Source: Grifola frondosa
Lineage: Eukaryota > Basidiomycota > Agaricomycetes > Polyporales > Grifolaceae
Reading direction: 5' to 3'
Length of the DNA stretch: 64,000 nucleotides
Assembly (NCBI GenBank): GCA_001683735.1
Contig: LUGG01000001.1
Location: 3,534,001 to 3,598,000 of the forward strand
The notes under the pieces are model-generated. The model ran no database searches and had not been told where the DNA came from. It saw nothing but the letters and a program-made list of their open reading frames with translations. Position 1 is the stretch's first letter. Each line of letters opens with the position of its first letter. This document shows positions 13,566-25,467 of the stretch, piece after piece. Both the position numbers and the translations under genes were made by a program.

Positions 13566-14137
13566 GCTTGGCGTTCAGCTTTGTGACGAAACATGCCGAT
13601 GAGGCATACCGCGTTAATTTTGGTCTCATCTGAAGTTCCTACATTTGTATATAGCGCACACATAGAGCGCAGATGTTCACTACCGAGAATCTCCTAGTTT
13701 GGCAACAAGCAACTTGTTCCTGCTCCATTATCTCGCTCGAAATTAGCCACCGCAAGCAAAGTGGATGGCTCTTCTTTGAATATAGAGGGTCGAATGCTTC
13801 TAAAGTTACAGTAGGCACGTTACGCATAAGATATGCGATTTCTATAGGCTAGAATTTCTGCGGATAACAGAACTACTTCACACTCAATAGCTAGCATTTC
13901 TAACCATCTCCCCACGTAGTTGTGAGTAGATATACGCCCTCAGCGCTCAGCGCTCGTTAAGAACTTGCAAGAAATGAGGGTGCCACAGACGCGAATGAAA
14001 CGCGATCACGTGCCGTCGCGTCTGTTGTGTTCAAGTTTAGGCTGGCGCCGGGCCACGCTCACGGTGGCTACTATCACTCCGGGAAGAAGACACAGTTTCG
14101 ACATCACTCAGCGACATCCCTGAAGGATACTCCTACA
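13566..14137. other. Intergenic region with CACGTG element
   Basis: The interval separates the reductase stop from the coiled-coil gene start. It contains CACGTG at 14007-14012, 126 bp upstream of the next start codon. A short direct repeat CAGCGCTCAGCGCTC lies near 13940. No gene was seen. Confidence 0.45.
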
Positions 14138-17100
14138 ATGTCCACCTGGGGCATTGGTGACAACCACGACTCAGACGAGGTTCACGCCCTCAAACAGCAA
14201 CTACTAGCCAAAGGTGACCTTCAACTACATCGACGTGGATTGCTTTTGATCGCAAACATATGTATTCCCTCAGATGCACAGCATGCCACTTTACAGAGCC
14301 AGCTCCTTAAGAGAGAAGCTGATGTTAACGATGTCAAAGATTCAATGAATGAGATACTTGTCAAAGTACGTGCCTTTCTCACCCCCCTCATCTTCCTTCT
14401 ATCGTCTGCTCGAAATCCTTACAAGTGTTTACAGCTTCGCGCAGAAGCGGACCGTGCTCTCCATCTGGAAGAAACACTGGCACGTCGCGCTGACGACCTC
14501 GCCAACGAACGCCTGACTCGTCAGAATACCGAGGCAGCCCTTGTAATGGCCGAACAGAAACTCAAAGATTCGGAACACGATGCACTAGAACTTCAATCCA
14601 CCCTCCATACGCTTTCTTCACACGCAGACCTTTCCACCACAGACCGTCGCAAACTCGAGAAAGAGAATGCTGTGCTACAGTCACGCGTCCGCGAGCTGCA
14701 GAAGGAGCTGCATGCGACATCAGAACGGGAGCAGGCTGCCCTTTGCCAAAGCCAACCCGCGAATCTGAATGCCACGGCCAGTACAAGCGATCGGCGACGT
14801 TCCTCTTCTGGCTCCACTTTCCGTATAACAGCTCTTGAGAAGGAAGCGGCTGAACTGCGCACTGCTTCTGCTCGCCAAGCCTCAGAGCTTCAGGCTACTT
14901 CAGCTAAACTCACTCGAGCACAAGACGCCCTCGTACAGCTGGAGAACGAGAAGATTGCAGCAGAGAAGCGTTTACAGAGGCGTCTGGAGGAGGTTCAGGC
15001 CACGCTGGATGAGCGCGAGGAGGACATAAAGGCAATGAAGGACGTGAGAGGAGGTGAAGATGCTGCGGAGAGGGAAACGAGACTTTTGGAGAGATTGGAA
15101 GAAGAGGAAACGCGAGCGGCAGCATTGGAGAACGAACTCACGCGCTCAATGGGAAGTTACAAGCGGGACTATGCGCTTATACAAAATGAGCTGGAAAGGA
15201 CGCTGGGCTTACTCCAGGAGGAACAAAAGAAGGTGAGTGAGGGTGAGCAGAGGATGGAGCAGCTCGTGAGGGAAAAGGAGGAAGCTTTAAATGAGAGAGA
15301 TCACGCGCAAAGAGAGCAACTGGTCGTTGGAGCCAAGATCAGGTATGTAAGGTCCATTTTATACAGTATGATTGATTGTTCACCCTGCATCAAGTGAACT
15401 TGAGGCCAGACTGGCTGAAGTACCCCAATCCTCATTTGTTCCCCGATCTCCTGCTGCAGCCGACGAAGCGACAGCTGCGGTGGTTGAACGTCTGCTAGGT
15501 GCAATCGAGCGTCTGCGTGCGGAGAGGAATGACCTCAGGCGACGCCTTGAATTCGTCGACGCCGAGAACAAGTTCAAGATAGAGGCGCTCGAAACGAAGC
15601 TTGCTGCATCTTCCTCCGCAATGGTCGTAGACGACAGCGAGGTTGATATGCTGAAGGCCCATCTTGCGCAGCAGGAAGGGTCCCAGCGACGCGTTGCATC
15701 ATATGCGCGCGCGGTGACGGCCCTCTCGATCGTCGTTCAGCATGTCGAGGCGCGAAGAGACGAAGTTGTCATTCATGTGGAAAGCCTACTCAGAGATTTG
15801 ACGGACTCTCATAATCGTGTGGAGTGCGTGGGTCAAACACTGCAGGACCGCGAGCACCAGGCCACAGAAATGCAGCATCAATTGAGTGCCGCTACCCAAA
15901 GTCTTGAGAGCATGGAGATACAGCTCTCGGGGCTCAAATCCACCACACAGCTTTTGGAGAACGAGCTATCGAAAGAACGAGCCGCACATCAAGAAACAGG
16001 CTCCTCACTCGCACATGTCGAAGCACAGCTCATGCACGCTACCAGATCCCTCACAGATGTGGAAGTGCAGCGCGACGCTCTCGCGTTGGAGCGAATGCAT
16101 CTCCAGCAGGATCTTGACAAGGCGCAGCAAGAGCTCGCCGACGCGGACGCCCGATATGGGAAGCAGCTCAACGCCATGTCGTCTGGGGAGGCAACGCGGG
16201 CGCTGCGCGCACAGATCAAGGCACTCGAGGACCGCGTTCTACGGGGACTGAGCAGATCGGCGTGCACCAGCATGACATCAAGCGCTTGGAGACGAACTTC
16301 GTCTTCAGGAGGAGCGCGTCACGGAGATGACGAGCGAGCTGGAAGTCGTTCTAACGGAGAAGGCTGCTATGGTCGAAGACTGTCAGACAACCAGGGAGGA
16401 GCGCAATGATGCTCTGCGGCGGTGCGAGGAACTGGAGGAGACCATTGAAGAGCTTGAGGGTTCGCGAGATCGCGAAGTCACTGCAGTGGTCAAGATCGCG
16501 GTTACAGGCATCGCGAGGCGGAGAACGATGGCCGCGTGTATGAAGGCTGTCGAGGTCAAATACGCTGCACAGCACTGTCAGTCAGAAACCGCGCTTTATG
16601 AAGTCGAGAGGGTAAAGGCAGGTCTTCTTGGCCAAATCGATCTCTTAGGCGAGGAACGTAACCATATGGCCAAACTATTGGAGGACAGCTCCCGTGCCTC
16701 GCATTCGCTGCAAGGGGAACGTGATGCAGCAGCAGCTAAAGCCCAAGAGGCGTCTGCGGCTCTGGCTGCTGTTCAAGCCGATTTACGAGAGATGACGTCC
16801 AGTCTCCAAGCCACAGAGGAAGCACGAGTTGGTCTGCAGTCGCAGCTTGACATGGTTCGCCAGGAACTTCAAGACAAATTAGCTGAACTTGTTGTGCTGC
16901 AGGCGCAGTTCGAGACGGCGCAAACAAGCCATGAAGATCGTCTGGCAAGCGCCGCAACTGCCTTTGCCGAAACCAGAGCGGAACTCGAGAAGCAGCTGCA
17001 GGATTGCCAAGACTCGATTGCGGAAGTGGAATCTCGTCACCAGCGCGCAGTGGCAGATTTCGAGCGCGTTAACCAAGAGCTCAACCATCTGCTGGCAGAT

Positions 17101-19222
17101 AGCACTGAACGTTCAGAGACGGAGAAGGTTTTGCAGGACGAACTTACGCTTCTCCGAAATCAGCATTCCGATGAAGTCGTCAAGCTACAGACCCGGCTGG
17201 ATAGCATTTGCGCGGAACTGGAGGAAGCTAAACGACTCCAAGCCGAGGCCGAGGTGTCAAGGCAGACGTCGGAAACTGATTTGGAGCGCGTGAAGCAGGA
17301 GTTGGAGAATCGACTCGCGGAGACTGCCGATAAACTGGAAAATAGCGGTCATCTCGAGGACAGGCTTGCAGAAGTCCAATCTCATCACGAATCTCAGCTG
17401 AAGGCTCTACAGGAGCAGCTTGACCGCACCACACGAGAGCTTGACAATTCCATTAAGGGTCGCAGTGACTTCCAGACTCAACACCAAGAGGCCGTCGTCG
17501 CACTGGAGAAACATGTTGCCGAGGTTGCGGAGGAGCGCCAGACGAATGAACGGCTGGAATTGGAGTTAGCGCAAATACGGACAGATCATGCTGACAAGCT
17601 TCAAGACATTCAAGGGCATCTTGATTCTGCTGCCAGAGAACTTCATGAGGCCAGGGACGCTCACTCTGCTCTGGAGGCTCAGCACCAAGAGGCGCTCCAG
17701 GAACATACGCGGACCACGGAGGAACTTCAGGACCGCTTGGCCTCCGTCCAGAAGGAAGCCGAGCAGGTGAAGACCGAGCTGTTCACTGCGAAAGAGGAGC
17801 ATGCTCGCGACCAGGAAACTCATGCGACAGAGTTGCAAGCTGCCATTCATGCACAAGAAGAAGCAGAATCAGCCCTGGAGAAAATCCGAGACGAAGTGCC
17901 CGCCGTTCGTGAACAGCTGGAGAAGGTCGAATTATCGCTCCAGCAGCTGGAGGAGGAAAAGCTCGGGCTACAATACCAGATAACGAGTTTAGAAGCTGAA
18001 ATTCAACGCTCCAAGTCCATGCAGCGATTCCTGGAAAGCCAAGTCTCTGATAGGTATTAACGCCGACTACAATCTCAGGCAAATTTACTGACAATCGTGC
18101 ATAAGTCAACAACAGGTGGCGTCCCTCAATGCGGATCTGGAAGAAGCTCGTACCAAGTGCGCAGACCTGGAAAAGGCTTCCAAAGCGGCGGAAGTCAACC
18201 TGTCAATGCAAATGATGCAGCACGATCAGACTGTCGTCAGCCTTGAGCGCGAGCTGAAATCGCTGAAAGCCAACGCTAATTTAGTTGATACGGTCGCTGA
18301 GCTCAAGGTGAAGAATGCGGAGATGGAGGAGCTCCTCAGGAGCAAATGTTTGGAGATCGAGGAGAACGATGATCGATTCATCGAGTGAGTCTTGTTATCC
18401 TATGATTACGAGAAGTAAAAGCTGAAGTGTCGCAAACAGAATGCTCAAAGAAAAGAAGAAACTCACTAGTAAGGTCGAGTCGCTGACCCGGAAGGTGCAC
18501 AGTCTGCAGACAAAGCTTGCCGCTGCTAATGAGGCAGCCTCTGTGCCTGTGCAACTTGAAGCGTCCGCAAACTCTGTCCCTCCCCACGGCCGCTACTCAA
18601 AGCTAGTACAACCGCCCCTCCTCCTATTCTCCCCGCTGCACCCCATGTCTCGGTGCCAACCCCTTCGTACGCGCCCGCCACTCCACGATCCAGGGCTATC
18701 TCCGGACCCTCAGCATACTCAAGAGCACGAACTCCCGAGTCCCGAGCACCCTCACAAACAGTTTCCAGGAATCGCACCCCTGAATCGAAGCGGATGTCTA
18801 CGCAGTCCGATCCACGAGCTCAGCTTATGGCATCGTCTTCGTCGTCTTCGTCGCTGGGCAAGCGCCGTGTACCGGACGATTTCGATGACGACGATAACAT
18901 GCCCGCACAAGCTGTCGTCGCGGAAAGTGTGCCTAGGGCGCAGCCTACGACGCCCCGCATGCGAAAGGCGTTGCAGACGGTGAAAACGGGTTTCACTCCC
19001 GTCCGCAGCAGCGTTACTCGCCCCGTTCCAACCTACGCTCAGCCCTCTCCAGCCAGAAGGGCTACGACTGGGGCGCCACCGCCAGCAAGTATCACTGACA
19101 TGACGAACAGCCCGCGGAAAGCGAAGAAGGGCTGGTTGGGCAAGATCAGAGCGGGTCCCTCGCAATCGTCGAAGGCAGCGTCGTCTCGAACATCAGCGCT
19201 TGAACGTGGACAGCAGCGATAA
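14138..19222 (+). CDS. Very long coiled-coil protein, function unknown
   Basis: The product is about 1,580 residues, almost entirely predicted coiled coil: heptad patterns rich in Glu, Gln, Leu and Arg run from about residue 30 to 1,380 (for example ELEKQLQDCQDSIAEVESRH). The last 200 residues are Ser/Thr/Pro-rich, with a poly-Ser run, DDFDDDDN and a basic end (SPRKAKKGWLGKIRAG). The start MSTWGIGDNHDSDEV at 14138 is the first ATG in frame. Four introns are visible (about 14366-14432, 15342-15395, 18055-18109, 18386-18439). Frame breaks of one base occur at 16243-16246, about 16294 and about 18600; repaired, the coiled coil continues smoothly. It has no motor, kinase or golgin GRIP signature that I can see. 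A structural role (spindle pole, Golgi tether or septal scaffold) is possible, but not shown. Confidence 0.75.
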
Positions 19223-19506
19223 CATGAGTAGATGTATTATTCCGTCTCCTCGTTTCAGTGACGCTTGACCGCTATCACATATGTACTGCTAGGCAATAAT
19301 TTTTCATATCGCTTTTCTCCTATCATATCTTCTTTATTTATCACTGCACTGCTGTGAGCATTATTCTGAGGCATACTGCAGCGCTTTGAAAGCTTCAAAT
19401 GACTTCCTTACATGATGATGAATGCCCCAAGAACGACAGCGGAGGCAAACTGACAAACAACGATCAGAGGGTATGAAACTGCATTTCTATCACATCTTTT
19501 CACACA
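19223..19506. other. Convergent 3' flank
   Basis: Short spacer between the stop of the coiled-coil gene and the stop of the convergent D-amino-acid oxidase gene. AT-rich parts (AATAATTTTTCATATC near 19295) could hold polyadenylation signals. Nothing else was seen. Confidence 0.4.
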
Positions 19507-21065
19507 TCAGAAATTCTTGAGGTTAGCAGTCACCAACGAATCGACCTCCTCAGCAGCGCCCCACGACATCTGGTATCCAGCAGGCCTAGATACACCAAGC
19601 CGTTAGAACACGCCCCAGCAAGATTAGCAGCCGCACGGGGCACTCCACCCAAAGCCGTACGCATGCACGACCATCACGCGACCGCTGGGGCCCTGCGGCT
19701 GCAAGTCCTTGGCGAGCCAGTCGGTGGGGAGGGGCACGTCGACCCACTGCACGTCGATGCGCGGGCCGCCGCGGCGCGCGGGCGCAGCCCGACGTTGTGC
19801 TTGAGTACGCGGGTCTCCTTGTCTGCGATGGCGGGGGCGAGCGCGGTGCAGCGCGCGAGGATCCCGCGCGCGGTCTCTGCGTCAAACGAGGTGTCCCAGT
19901 TGTCCTTCTGGTAGCACCCTCCGAGGATCGTCGTGCAGCCCCCGCCCGGCTTCGGGCGCGGAATAATGTAGGTCGCTTCGCCATTTACAGAGGGCGCGCC
20001 TGGGTCGTGGTTCGCAGTTAGACGTTAAGTCGAGCGCCATGGCTTAGAGAGACGTACCCAGAGGGAGCGAGATGAATTCGTTAACCTTGGGGTTGTCGAT
20101 GACCATCGTCTGACCACGGATGGGGAAGACGTCCTTGTCCTCCAGGCCAATCAGGGACCGCGCACCTGCCGTCCACATCAGCCAATGCACATGAATATCG
20201 TTGGTATGCGACGAGACATCGCTACCGACCTAAGCCGGTGGCGTTCACGAGAACACCGTTTGGCCCCGCAAGCGCAGCGGCCTCGCCGAGGGTGGCGACC
20301 CTCTTGCGGACGAACTCTACGCCGCGTGCGATCAGCTCGGACTTGATCCAGGGAAGGTACGCGTCTGGGCACACAGAGACGGTCTTGAACGCGACGCCGG
20401 CCTTGGCGCTCGCGGGGACGTCGCTCACAGGGAGCACGCGGAACTGGAGGTACAAGATATGTGGTTATAAATTAAGCTAGAAGAGAAAGTGTACTAACGT
20501 CGCGAACGAGGGTCTTGTACCATAGGTCGTCGACGCGTTCTCTGTCGTCATAGAATACTTTCGAGTCGGAGCTCTACAGATACGGTTGTCTAGAGAGCCT
20601 GGCGATAGAACAAATCACTCCTCACTATCGCTAGCCCGAGGGGATCAGGTCCCAGAATTTATTGCTGCATGTCGTCAACAGTCAATGCCGATCGGAGATC
20701 AGAAGTACATTGGGCGCTCACAAAGTTGTCGACTCCCATTTGTATGTCCGTTCATTAAACTCTCCAATAGGCGACCAGTTGGCACCCTGAAAGGAAACAC
20801 GAGATGCTCAGTCCACGGTGCTCGCCAGATCACATCCACTCGCGCAAAGTAAGTTTCCGCGAGTGGATCTGCACGATCATCACGGGTCGCAGCTGTATTC
20901 ACTCACAGCCCAAGGAGTGGAGAATGCCTGCGAGTCCAAGTCCTCCGGCATATCGCGAGCAACCACCTTGACCTTGTATGTCCCATGGCTGGATAGGACA
21001 TGGGCAACGGAGAGGCCGATAATACCGGCGCCAAGAACGACAACCTCTGTTGGTTTGGTGGACAT
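19507..21065 (-). CDS. DAO: D-amino-acid oxidase (FAD-dependent)
   Basis: The enzyme oxidises D-amino acids to 2-oxo acids, ammonia and hydrogen peroxide. The start MSTKPTEVVVLGAGIIGLSV at 21065 contains the FAD-binding GxGxxG Rossmann motif. Internal family segments are GANWSPIGEFNERTYKWES, SKVFYDDRERVDDLWYK, VFPIRGQTMVIDNP and NGEATYIIPRPKPGGGCTT. Across the last intron the C-terminal signature reads VVHAYGFGPAGYQMSWGAA, matching the family pattern with His, Tyr-Gly and spaced Gly residues. The protein ends VTANLKNF at the stop (19507-19509). At least five introns are needed; a border near 20649 may be GC-AG. The C-terminus does not end in an SKL-type peroxisomal signal, which is usual for this family. 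It is convergent with the coiled-coil gene. Confidence 0.87.
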
Positions 21066-21453
21066 GGCAGAACACAGGAAATGGAACCGGGGAGGAATGT
21101 GATGATCTCCGTGCGCAGGCAAGATATAAAGCTGAAAGTAGGGAGATAGGGTATTCTGATGAGATGGGCTCTGGACCAGTTGAGATGATGACTCGGCCGC
21201 AGAAAACCTTCACGCTGTGGGGACGAAGTTCTATCGATTACAATCTCGGTGACTCACTAGCACTAGATGTGAACTTCCGCACATCCTAAAGCAACACATA
21301 ACATCCCAACCTAGAAAGCAGCGCGTCGATTGTCGGATACATTCCAATAAGATGTGGTGTTTCGTTGCAAAGCTGCCGGGCTGACAGAGTGAACATTTGA
21401 GAGTGAGCACATAAGGGGGGCGTCTATCAAGAAGCGACATGGTATCATTAGAC

Positions 21454-21481
21454 GCCCATATTATGGGCGCTTAAAAGCGCC
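21454..21481. repeat. Two overlapping hairpin palindromes
   Basis: GCCCATA-T-TATGGGC (21454-21468) overlaps GGCGCTT-AA-AAGCGCC (21466-21481), both perfect arms. The pair is flanked by TTAGACGCC on the left and GGCGCCTAA on the right. It lies in gene-poor DNA 390 bp upstream of the oxidase start. Confidence 0.6.
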
Positions 21482-21716
21482 TAACATTATCAGGTGAGGA
21501 AATCCAAGACGTGGTCCTGGAAGTCGGAACCGCTAAAGATCATCTTTCCCTTGAGGCGGATTCAAACCGTGAATTTAATTTACAACATGCTCAAACGGTG
21601 TGGGTATATCGGTACACAACGGGCATCACAGCCTTTGAAGCTTCCCTTCTTGTGGGCAGCGGCAATGCAGCTGCCGCCACCCAAACAAGCAAGCTCGCGC
21701 TTGAGAGCCAGCCGGC

Positions 21717-22274
21717 ATGTCAGCCCCAAACACAATAAGAGGTCCTACCGTAGCATACCTGCGAAGATACCCCAGAACTCCTGCGGTTCTCGTCTTCCTG
21801 CGCCAGGCCTATAAGGTGACGCAGGACTGCAACTGGGTCCGCGCCAACGCACTGCTAGCACGACGTTACCACCTGTTGACAAGCACACTTCCTTCCATGC
21901 AGCGAGAAGACAGCCCTCCACTCACTCCCCTCGAGCGCACCGCACGCTGGGTCGAAGCACAAGCTGCCCAGTCCCACCACGACTCTCCACCCCCATCTCC
22001 TGCTGACAGATCCTCCACACAAGCCTCATCCTCCAACCGTACCACCACCTCCTCAGAGCAGTCGATACCTAGACATCCAATGGCTATTTCCCCGACAACA
22101 CTACTCCCCAGCACAAGCGTGAGGCGGCAGCGCGCAGATTCCCGGGCTCGGGGAGCCCTCCAGCCATTCCCCCAGAGCCCGCCAGGCTCCGGGTATCCAG
22201 TACCGCTTGAAGTAGCACCGCCGCGAGCAGAGGCAGACATATCCAAGGCAAATACCCTTGCATTCACTTTTTGA
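21717..22274 (+). CDS. Unrecognised Pro/Ser-rich ORF
   Basis: An intronless 185-codon frame starts MSAPNTIRGPTVAYLRRYPR. It has a short ordered N-terminal part (YLRRYPRTPAVLVFLRQAYK) and a disordered Pro/Ser/Thr-rich remainder. The N-terminal pattern resembles the LYR-like and small basic helical proteins, but no signature is complete. The antisense strand is also open, a property of GC-rich low-complexity DNA, so the coding status is uncertain. Confidence 0.35.
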   Translation: MSAPNTIRGPTVAYLRRYPRTPAVLVFLRQAYKVTQDCNWVRANALLARRYHLLTSTLPSMQREDSPPLTPLERTARWVEAQAAQSHHDSPPPSPADRSSTQASSSNRTTTSSEQSIPRHPMAISPTTLLPSTSVRRQRADSRARGALQPFPQSPPGSGYPVPLEVAPPRAEADISKANTLAFTF

Positions 22275-24122
22275 AGTGGAGTATAACCCGCGCCGTCCCC
22301 AGGTTCTTAGGCCATCGTTGAGGAAACAACGGAGGCCGTCACTCATAAATCAAATCATGTCTTTGGGGCCTCCGCTGCAGCGCAAGCGAGATGACTCGGG
22401 CAAGAAGGTGTAACCCGTGAGACGATGGCAGGTCCACCTGGTGCGGGGCACAGGGCTGGGGTATAGGGTTCTTGAATACGACCTTCACGTGCAGATGCAC
22501 AGCTCGCGCAGGACTCCGTAGAAAGCGGTGCTCGCATGTGTGCTCCGCGACCTCTTCTGATTTGCAGAAGTGCGGCTATCCGGTCTGAGCTAACGGACTA
22601 TGGCGTAAGTGGATTGGAAGCCTTTGGAAGCTAGGGCTTTGATGATCTTGGTATGAAGATACTGTATTAGCCAAAGATGTACGTTCTAAAAAAGACCACC
22701 CATTCAGGAAACACATGATTCAGACTGAGGAAGCTCACCGCGAATCCGAGAAAGAGTAAAAATCCGATTCGCAGGAGAACGCTTGGACCAGTCACGGAGT
22801 ACCCCACCAAGACGCAGGAGTATGAGAAGATAGTAACCACAAGGGGGCAGACATCTAAGAATAATTCCTACCGCCTCTACTGGAGCATTCCCCTGTACCT
22901 GGGACGGACCTCACCAAGAGAAGCAGTCGAAAAGAGTGTCGATACGCGGATTTGTGCCATTGTCATTAGCCTGCTACGACTTTGCACGATATATACACGG
23001 CGTGTGCGCGTGCTGATACAATGACGCATACTGTGGGTCACCTGGGGCATATGCAATGTCAGTAGCATCAAATCGAGCAGCAGATTATACTTACTCACCG
23101 GTCGCTCTTGAGCATACGGACCACCTCTTAACTCCGGGCAAACTTCAGCTGCGGCTTGGAGATGCAAAAAGCGACCCACTAGGCTTCCACTACCGGTCGC
23201 ATCCCATGAACGGATGGTGATTCAAAGGGATATTCACGAACGCAAGTGCTGGCCGTAGTGAACGTTGAGGGTCACATTGCCGCGGAGCACGTGGCTTTGT
23301 ATCGCTTATGGGCGCTTGCAAGTCTAACTTCGACTTTGACTCGCGAATACCGCATTGTTATCGGCAGCATGGATTCCTTCAGGCTATCCGTCTCTTGGCC
23401 TTTGGCTGCATTAGCATGGTATTATGCAGCGGCGGAACCTTGCCAAGACATTGTCAGGTTCGTCACGGTCGTATTGAGTAGTATTTTGGCATAGGACGTT
23501 GTTCAACTTTGAATATTATTGACAATATTCAACGAAAGCAACTGTATTAAGATTTCAGTGCATCCATGGACAATTTCGTTCATATTCCAAGCAGGGCCAT
23601 CGTGCTCGCGCATGTCTGCGATGCGGTGAGGAAACATCCTCGTTTGTGCCCTCTCAATCTCGAGATCGATCTCGTTCTATCTCATGCCGAATTCTTTTTC
23701 CAGTTCTAAGTAACAGAGTTGCGCGGACGAGCATGAAAAGGCTCTTCTCTATGGATTTGAATGCCCACATCGTGCTTCCTGTAGGCGGACATTATATCTT
23801 CATATCAAGACACAACCATGCACGTATTATCATCCCAATGCATTATAGGTATGTTGTATCACGCTGTACGCTAGAGCCCAATCTATCCTCGCTTGTGCTA
23901 TAAGCAATGACGCATGCGTCTCCCGGACCGTAGCTTGTGCATCCTGCATACACGGCGATTGTGGCTGCAAAGCAAAGCACAACGTGATATCCGCGAGCAG
24001 GCTGCTGGGCCACTCGTTATGAAGCAGCGCGTGCGTCATCTGCGTTTTGCCTTTGTCTCTGCACTCCCTACCCTATATCCCGCCTCTGATCTGGCATTAG
24101 TCGCATAAACCCGAACCATAAC
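22275..24122. other. Gene-poor region with weak exon-like pieces on the minus strand
   Basis: On the minus strand between about 23210 and 22740 there are open pieces with intron-like borders, including a hydrophobic stretch readable as VVTIFSYSCVLVGYSV and another, LLRIGFLLFLGFA, ending at a GTGAGC donor. They may be exons of a decayed or poorly resolved membrane-protein gene, but no family was recognised and no complete frame could be built. The rest contains only short ORFs. Confidence 0.3.
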
Positions 24123-24866
24123 ATGATGACCCCCGAGATCAAGTTCACTGCCTTCGGCATCCCATATCTCGTCGAGTTTGCCAACGTCACTTTCCGCTCC
24201 CGTTCGCGCTTGCGGGAATTGCGCGACGACACCAAGTCATCGACGACCTTCTCTGCCAAATTGTCGACGACGTCCCTTATATTCGGCCGCCGTCCATCCA
24301 CGAGTTCGAGCGTGAGGAGCGCAAGCACAGAGACACATGCCACACTTGCCACTGCTTCCTCCGAGACTCTCCCATGCTCTGACGAGAAAGAGGACCTTGG
24401 ACTATACATTCAATTCGCGTCACACGACTCCGCGTGCCCGCCACGCAAGCTGTCCGACAGCCGACTCGCACGCCTCAAGTACAAGATCGCGCGGGCGGTC
24501 ACGGCTGCAGGGATGGACTCATCGCCGTCGACGGAGCGCAGCGACCCGATGGGGTACCTCGCGGTGAACCGGGGCTCGTTCGGCAGTATCCAGTCAGTGG
24601 ATATTGCGCAGCACGGCGTGCCCAACTCGCTATTCAGGGGGACGTACGGGCAGGTGATGGCAGCGCTCAAATCCGCTGGGCTGACTGCGACGCCGTGCAA
24701 GGTGTCCGGCGTGGAAGACGGTCAGCCGTGTTTCTCGTCCTCGCGTGTATGTGACCTGACCGATTGTGGCTTGGTGGTTGTAGCAACACGCTTGGGCGCG
24801 CTGTTCGTCGCAAACCACACTGAGTGTGGCACTGTTGAATTTACGAGACTGACATTGTGGGCGTAA
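24123..24866 (+). CDS. Hypothetical protein, 247 residues
   Basis: A single uninterrupted frame begins at the tandem ATG ATG (24123) and ends before AT-rich spacer. It encodes a Ser/Thr-rich protein without signal peptide or membrane segment. The C-terminal half is more ordered (MGYLAVNRGSFGSIQSVDIA; VVVATRLGALFVANHTECG) and contains several Cys. GC content is clearly higher than in the flanks, which supports coding. I do not recognise the family. It may be lineage-specific. Confidence 0.5.
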   Translation: MMTPEIKFTAFGIPYLVEFANVTFRSRSRLRELRDDTKSSTTFSAKLSTTSLIFGRRPSTSSSVRSASTETHATLATASSETLPCSDEKEDLGLYIQFASHDSACPPRKLSDSRLARLKYKIARAVTAAGMDSSPSTERSDPMGYLAVNRGSFGSIQSVDIAQHGVPNSLFRGTYGQVMAALKSAGLTATPCKVSGVEDGQPCFSSSRVCDLTDCGLVVVATRLGALFVANHTECGTVEFTRLTLWA

Positions 24867-25315
24867 TTGTACTCGGTGCAGGCCTCTTGGTATGTCATCC
24901 CATTGACTCTAGTCATTCTCTCCTCTGACGCCTTCAGATTGAAGGCCTGGAATATCTAATTCAGCCGATTTATAATTATCTATTCGCTCTCGAAGAAGCA
25001 CGAAGTATCTTTAAAATCCCCCGGTTATGGCCCGGCAATGGTTCAGTCAGGTCAGGGAACTACAAGGATTATATTCTATCTATATTCTGCGGGGCAAGTG
25101 GCTGGAAGGCTTGACCATCTAATAATTCTCCACCAGCTGGAAATTGTATTTTAAAACCGGGAAAGAGTATGCAGTAATCCATGCTGTATGTTCACCTAGG
25201 TAGCCGACTATATGATCATGTTAAAAAGGGTCAATGAACAGATGTGAGAGCAATAGGGAATCACAGGCCAGGTATGTTTTTATGATTGTATAAAATTGTC
25301 CATGCAATTTCGCAA
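24867..25315. other. AT-rich spacer upstream of tRNA-Trp
   Basis: No gene was recognised. The stretch is AT-richer than the preceding ORF and leads into the tRNA-Trp gene. Confidence 0.4.
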
Positions 25316-25398
25316 GAACCCGTGGCACAGTGGTAGCGCGTGAGATTCCAGTGTAGTGGAAATCCTCAAGGTCATCCGTTCAATCCGGGTCGGGTTCA
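25316..25398 (+). tRNA. tRNA-Trp (CCA) with an 11-nt intron
   Basis: The acceptor arms GAACCCG and CGGGTTC pair fully, followed by discriminator A. The D arm is GCAC-AGTGGTA-GCGC with one A/C mismatch. The T arm is ATCCG-TTCAATC-CGGGT with one G-T pair. The anticodon loop reads TTCCAG, giving anticodon CCA (Trp). An intron TGTAGTGGAAA follows position 37, and its TGGAA can pair with the TTCCA containing the anticodon, as in eukaryotic pre-tRNA. One A-C mismatch remains at the top of the anticodon stem. A T-run (TTTTT, near 25430) could end Pol III transcription. Confidence 0.9.
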
Positions 25399-25467
25399 CT
25401 GTTGAAGCTACTTGTCGTATGCTTCTTTTTACCATCAATACAGCGATAGCATGGTTGTAAGTATGTA

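Noticed and set aside
18831..18866. CGTCTTCGTCGTCTTCGTCG microsatellite
   Set aside because: It simply encodes the poly-Ser tract in the tail of the coiled-coil protein.
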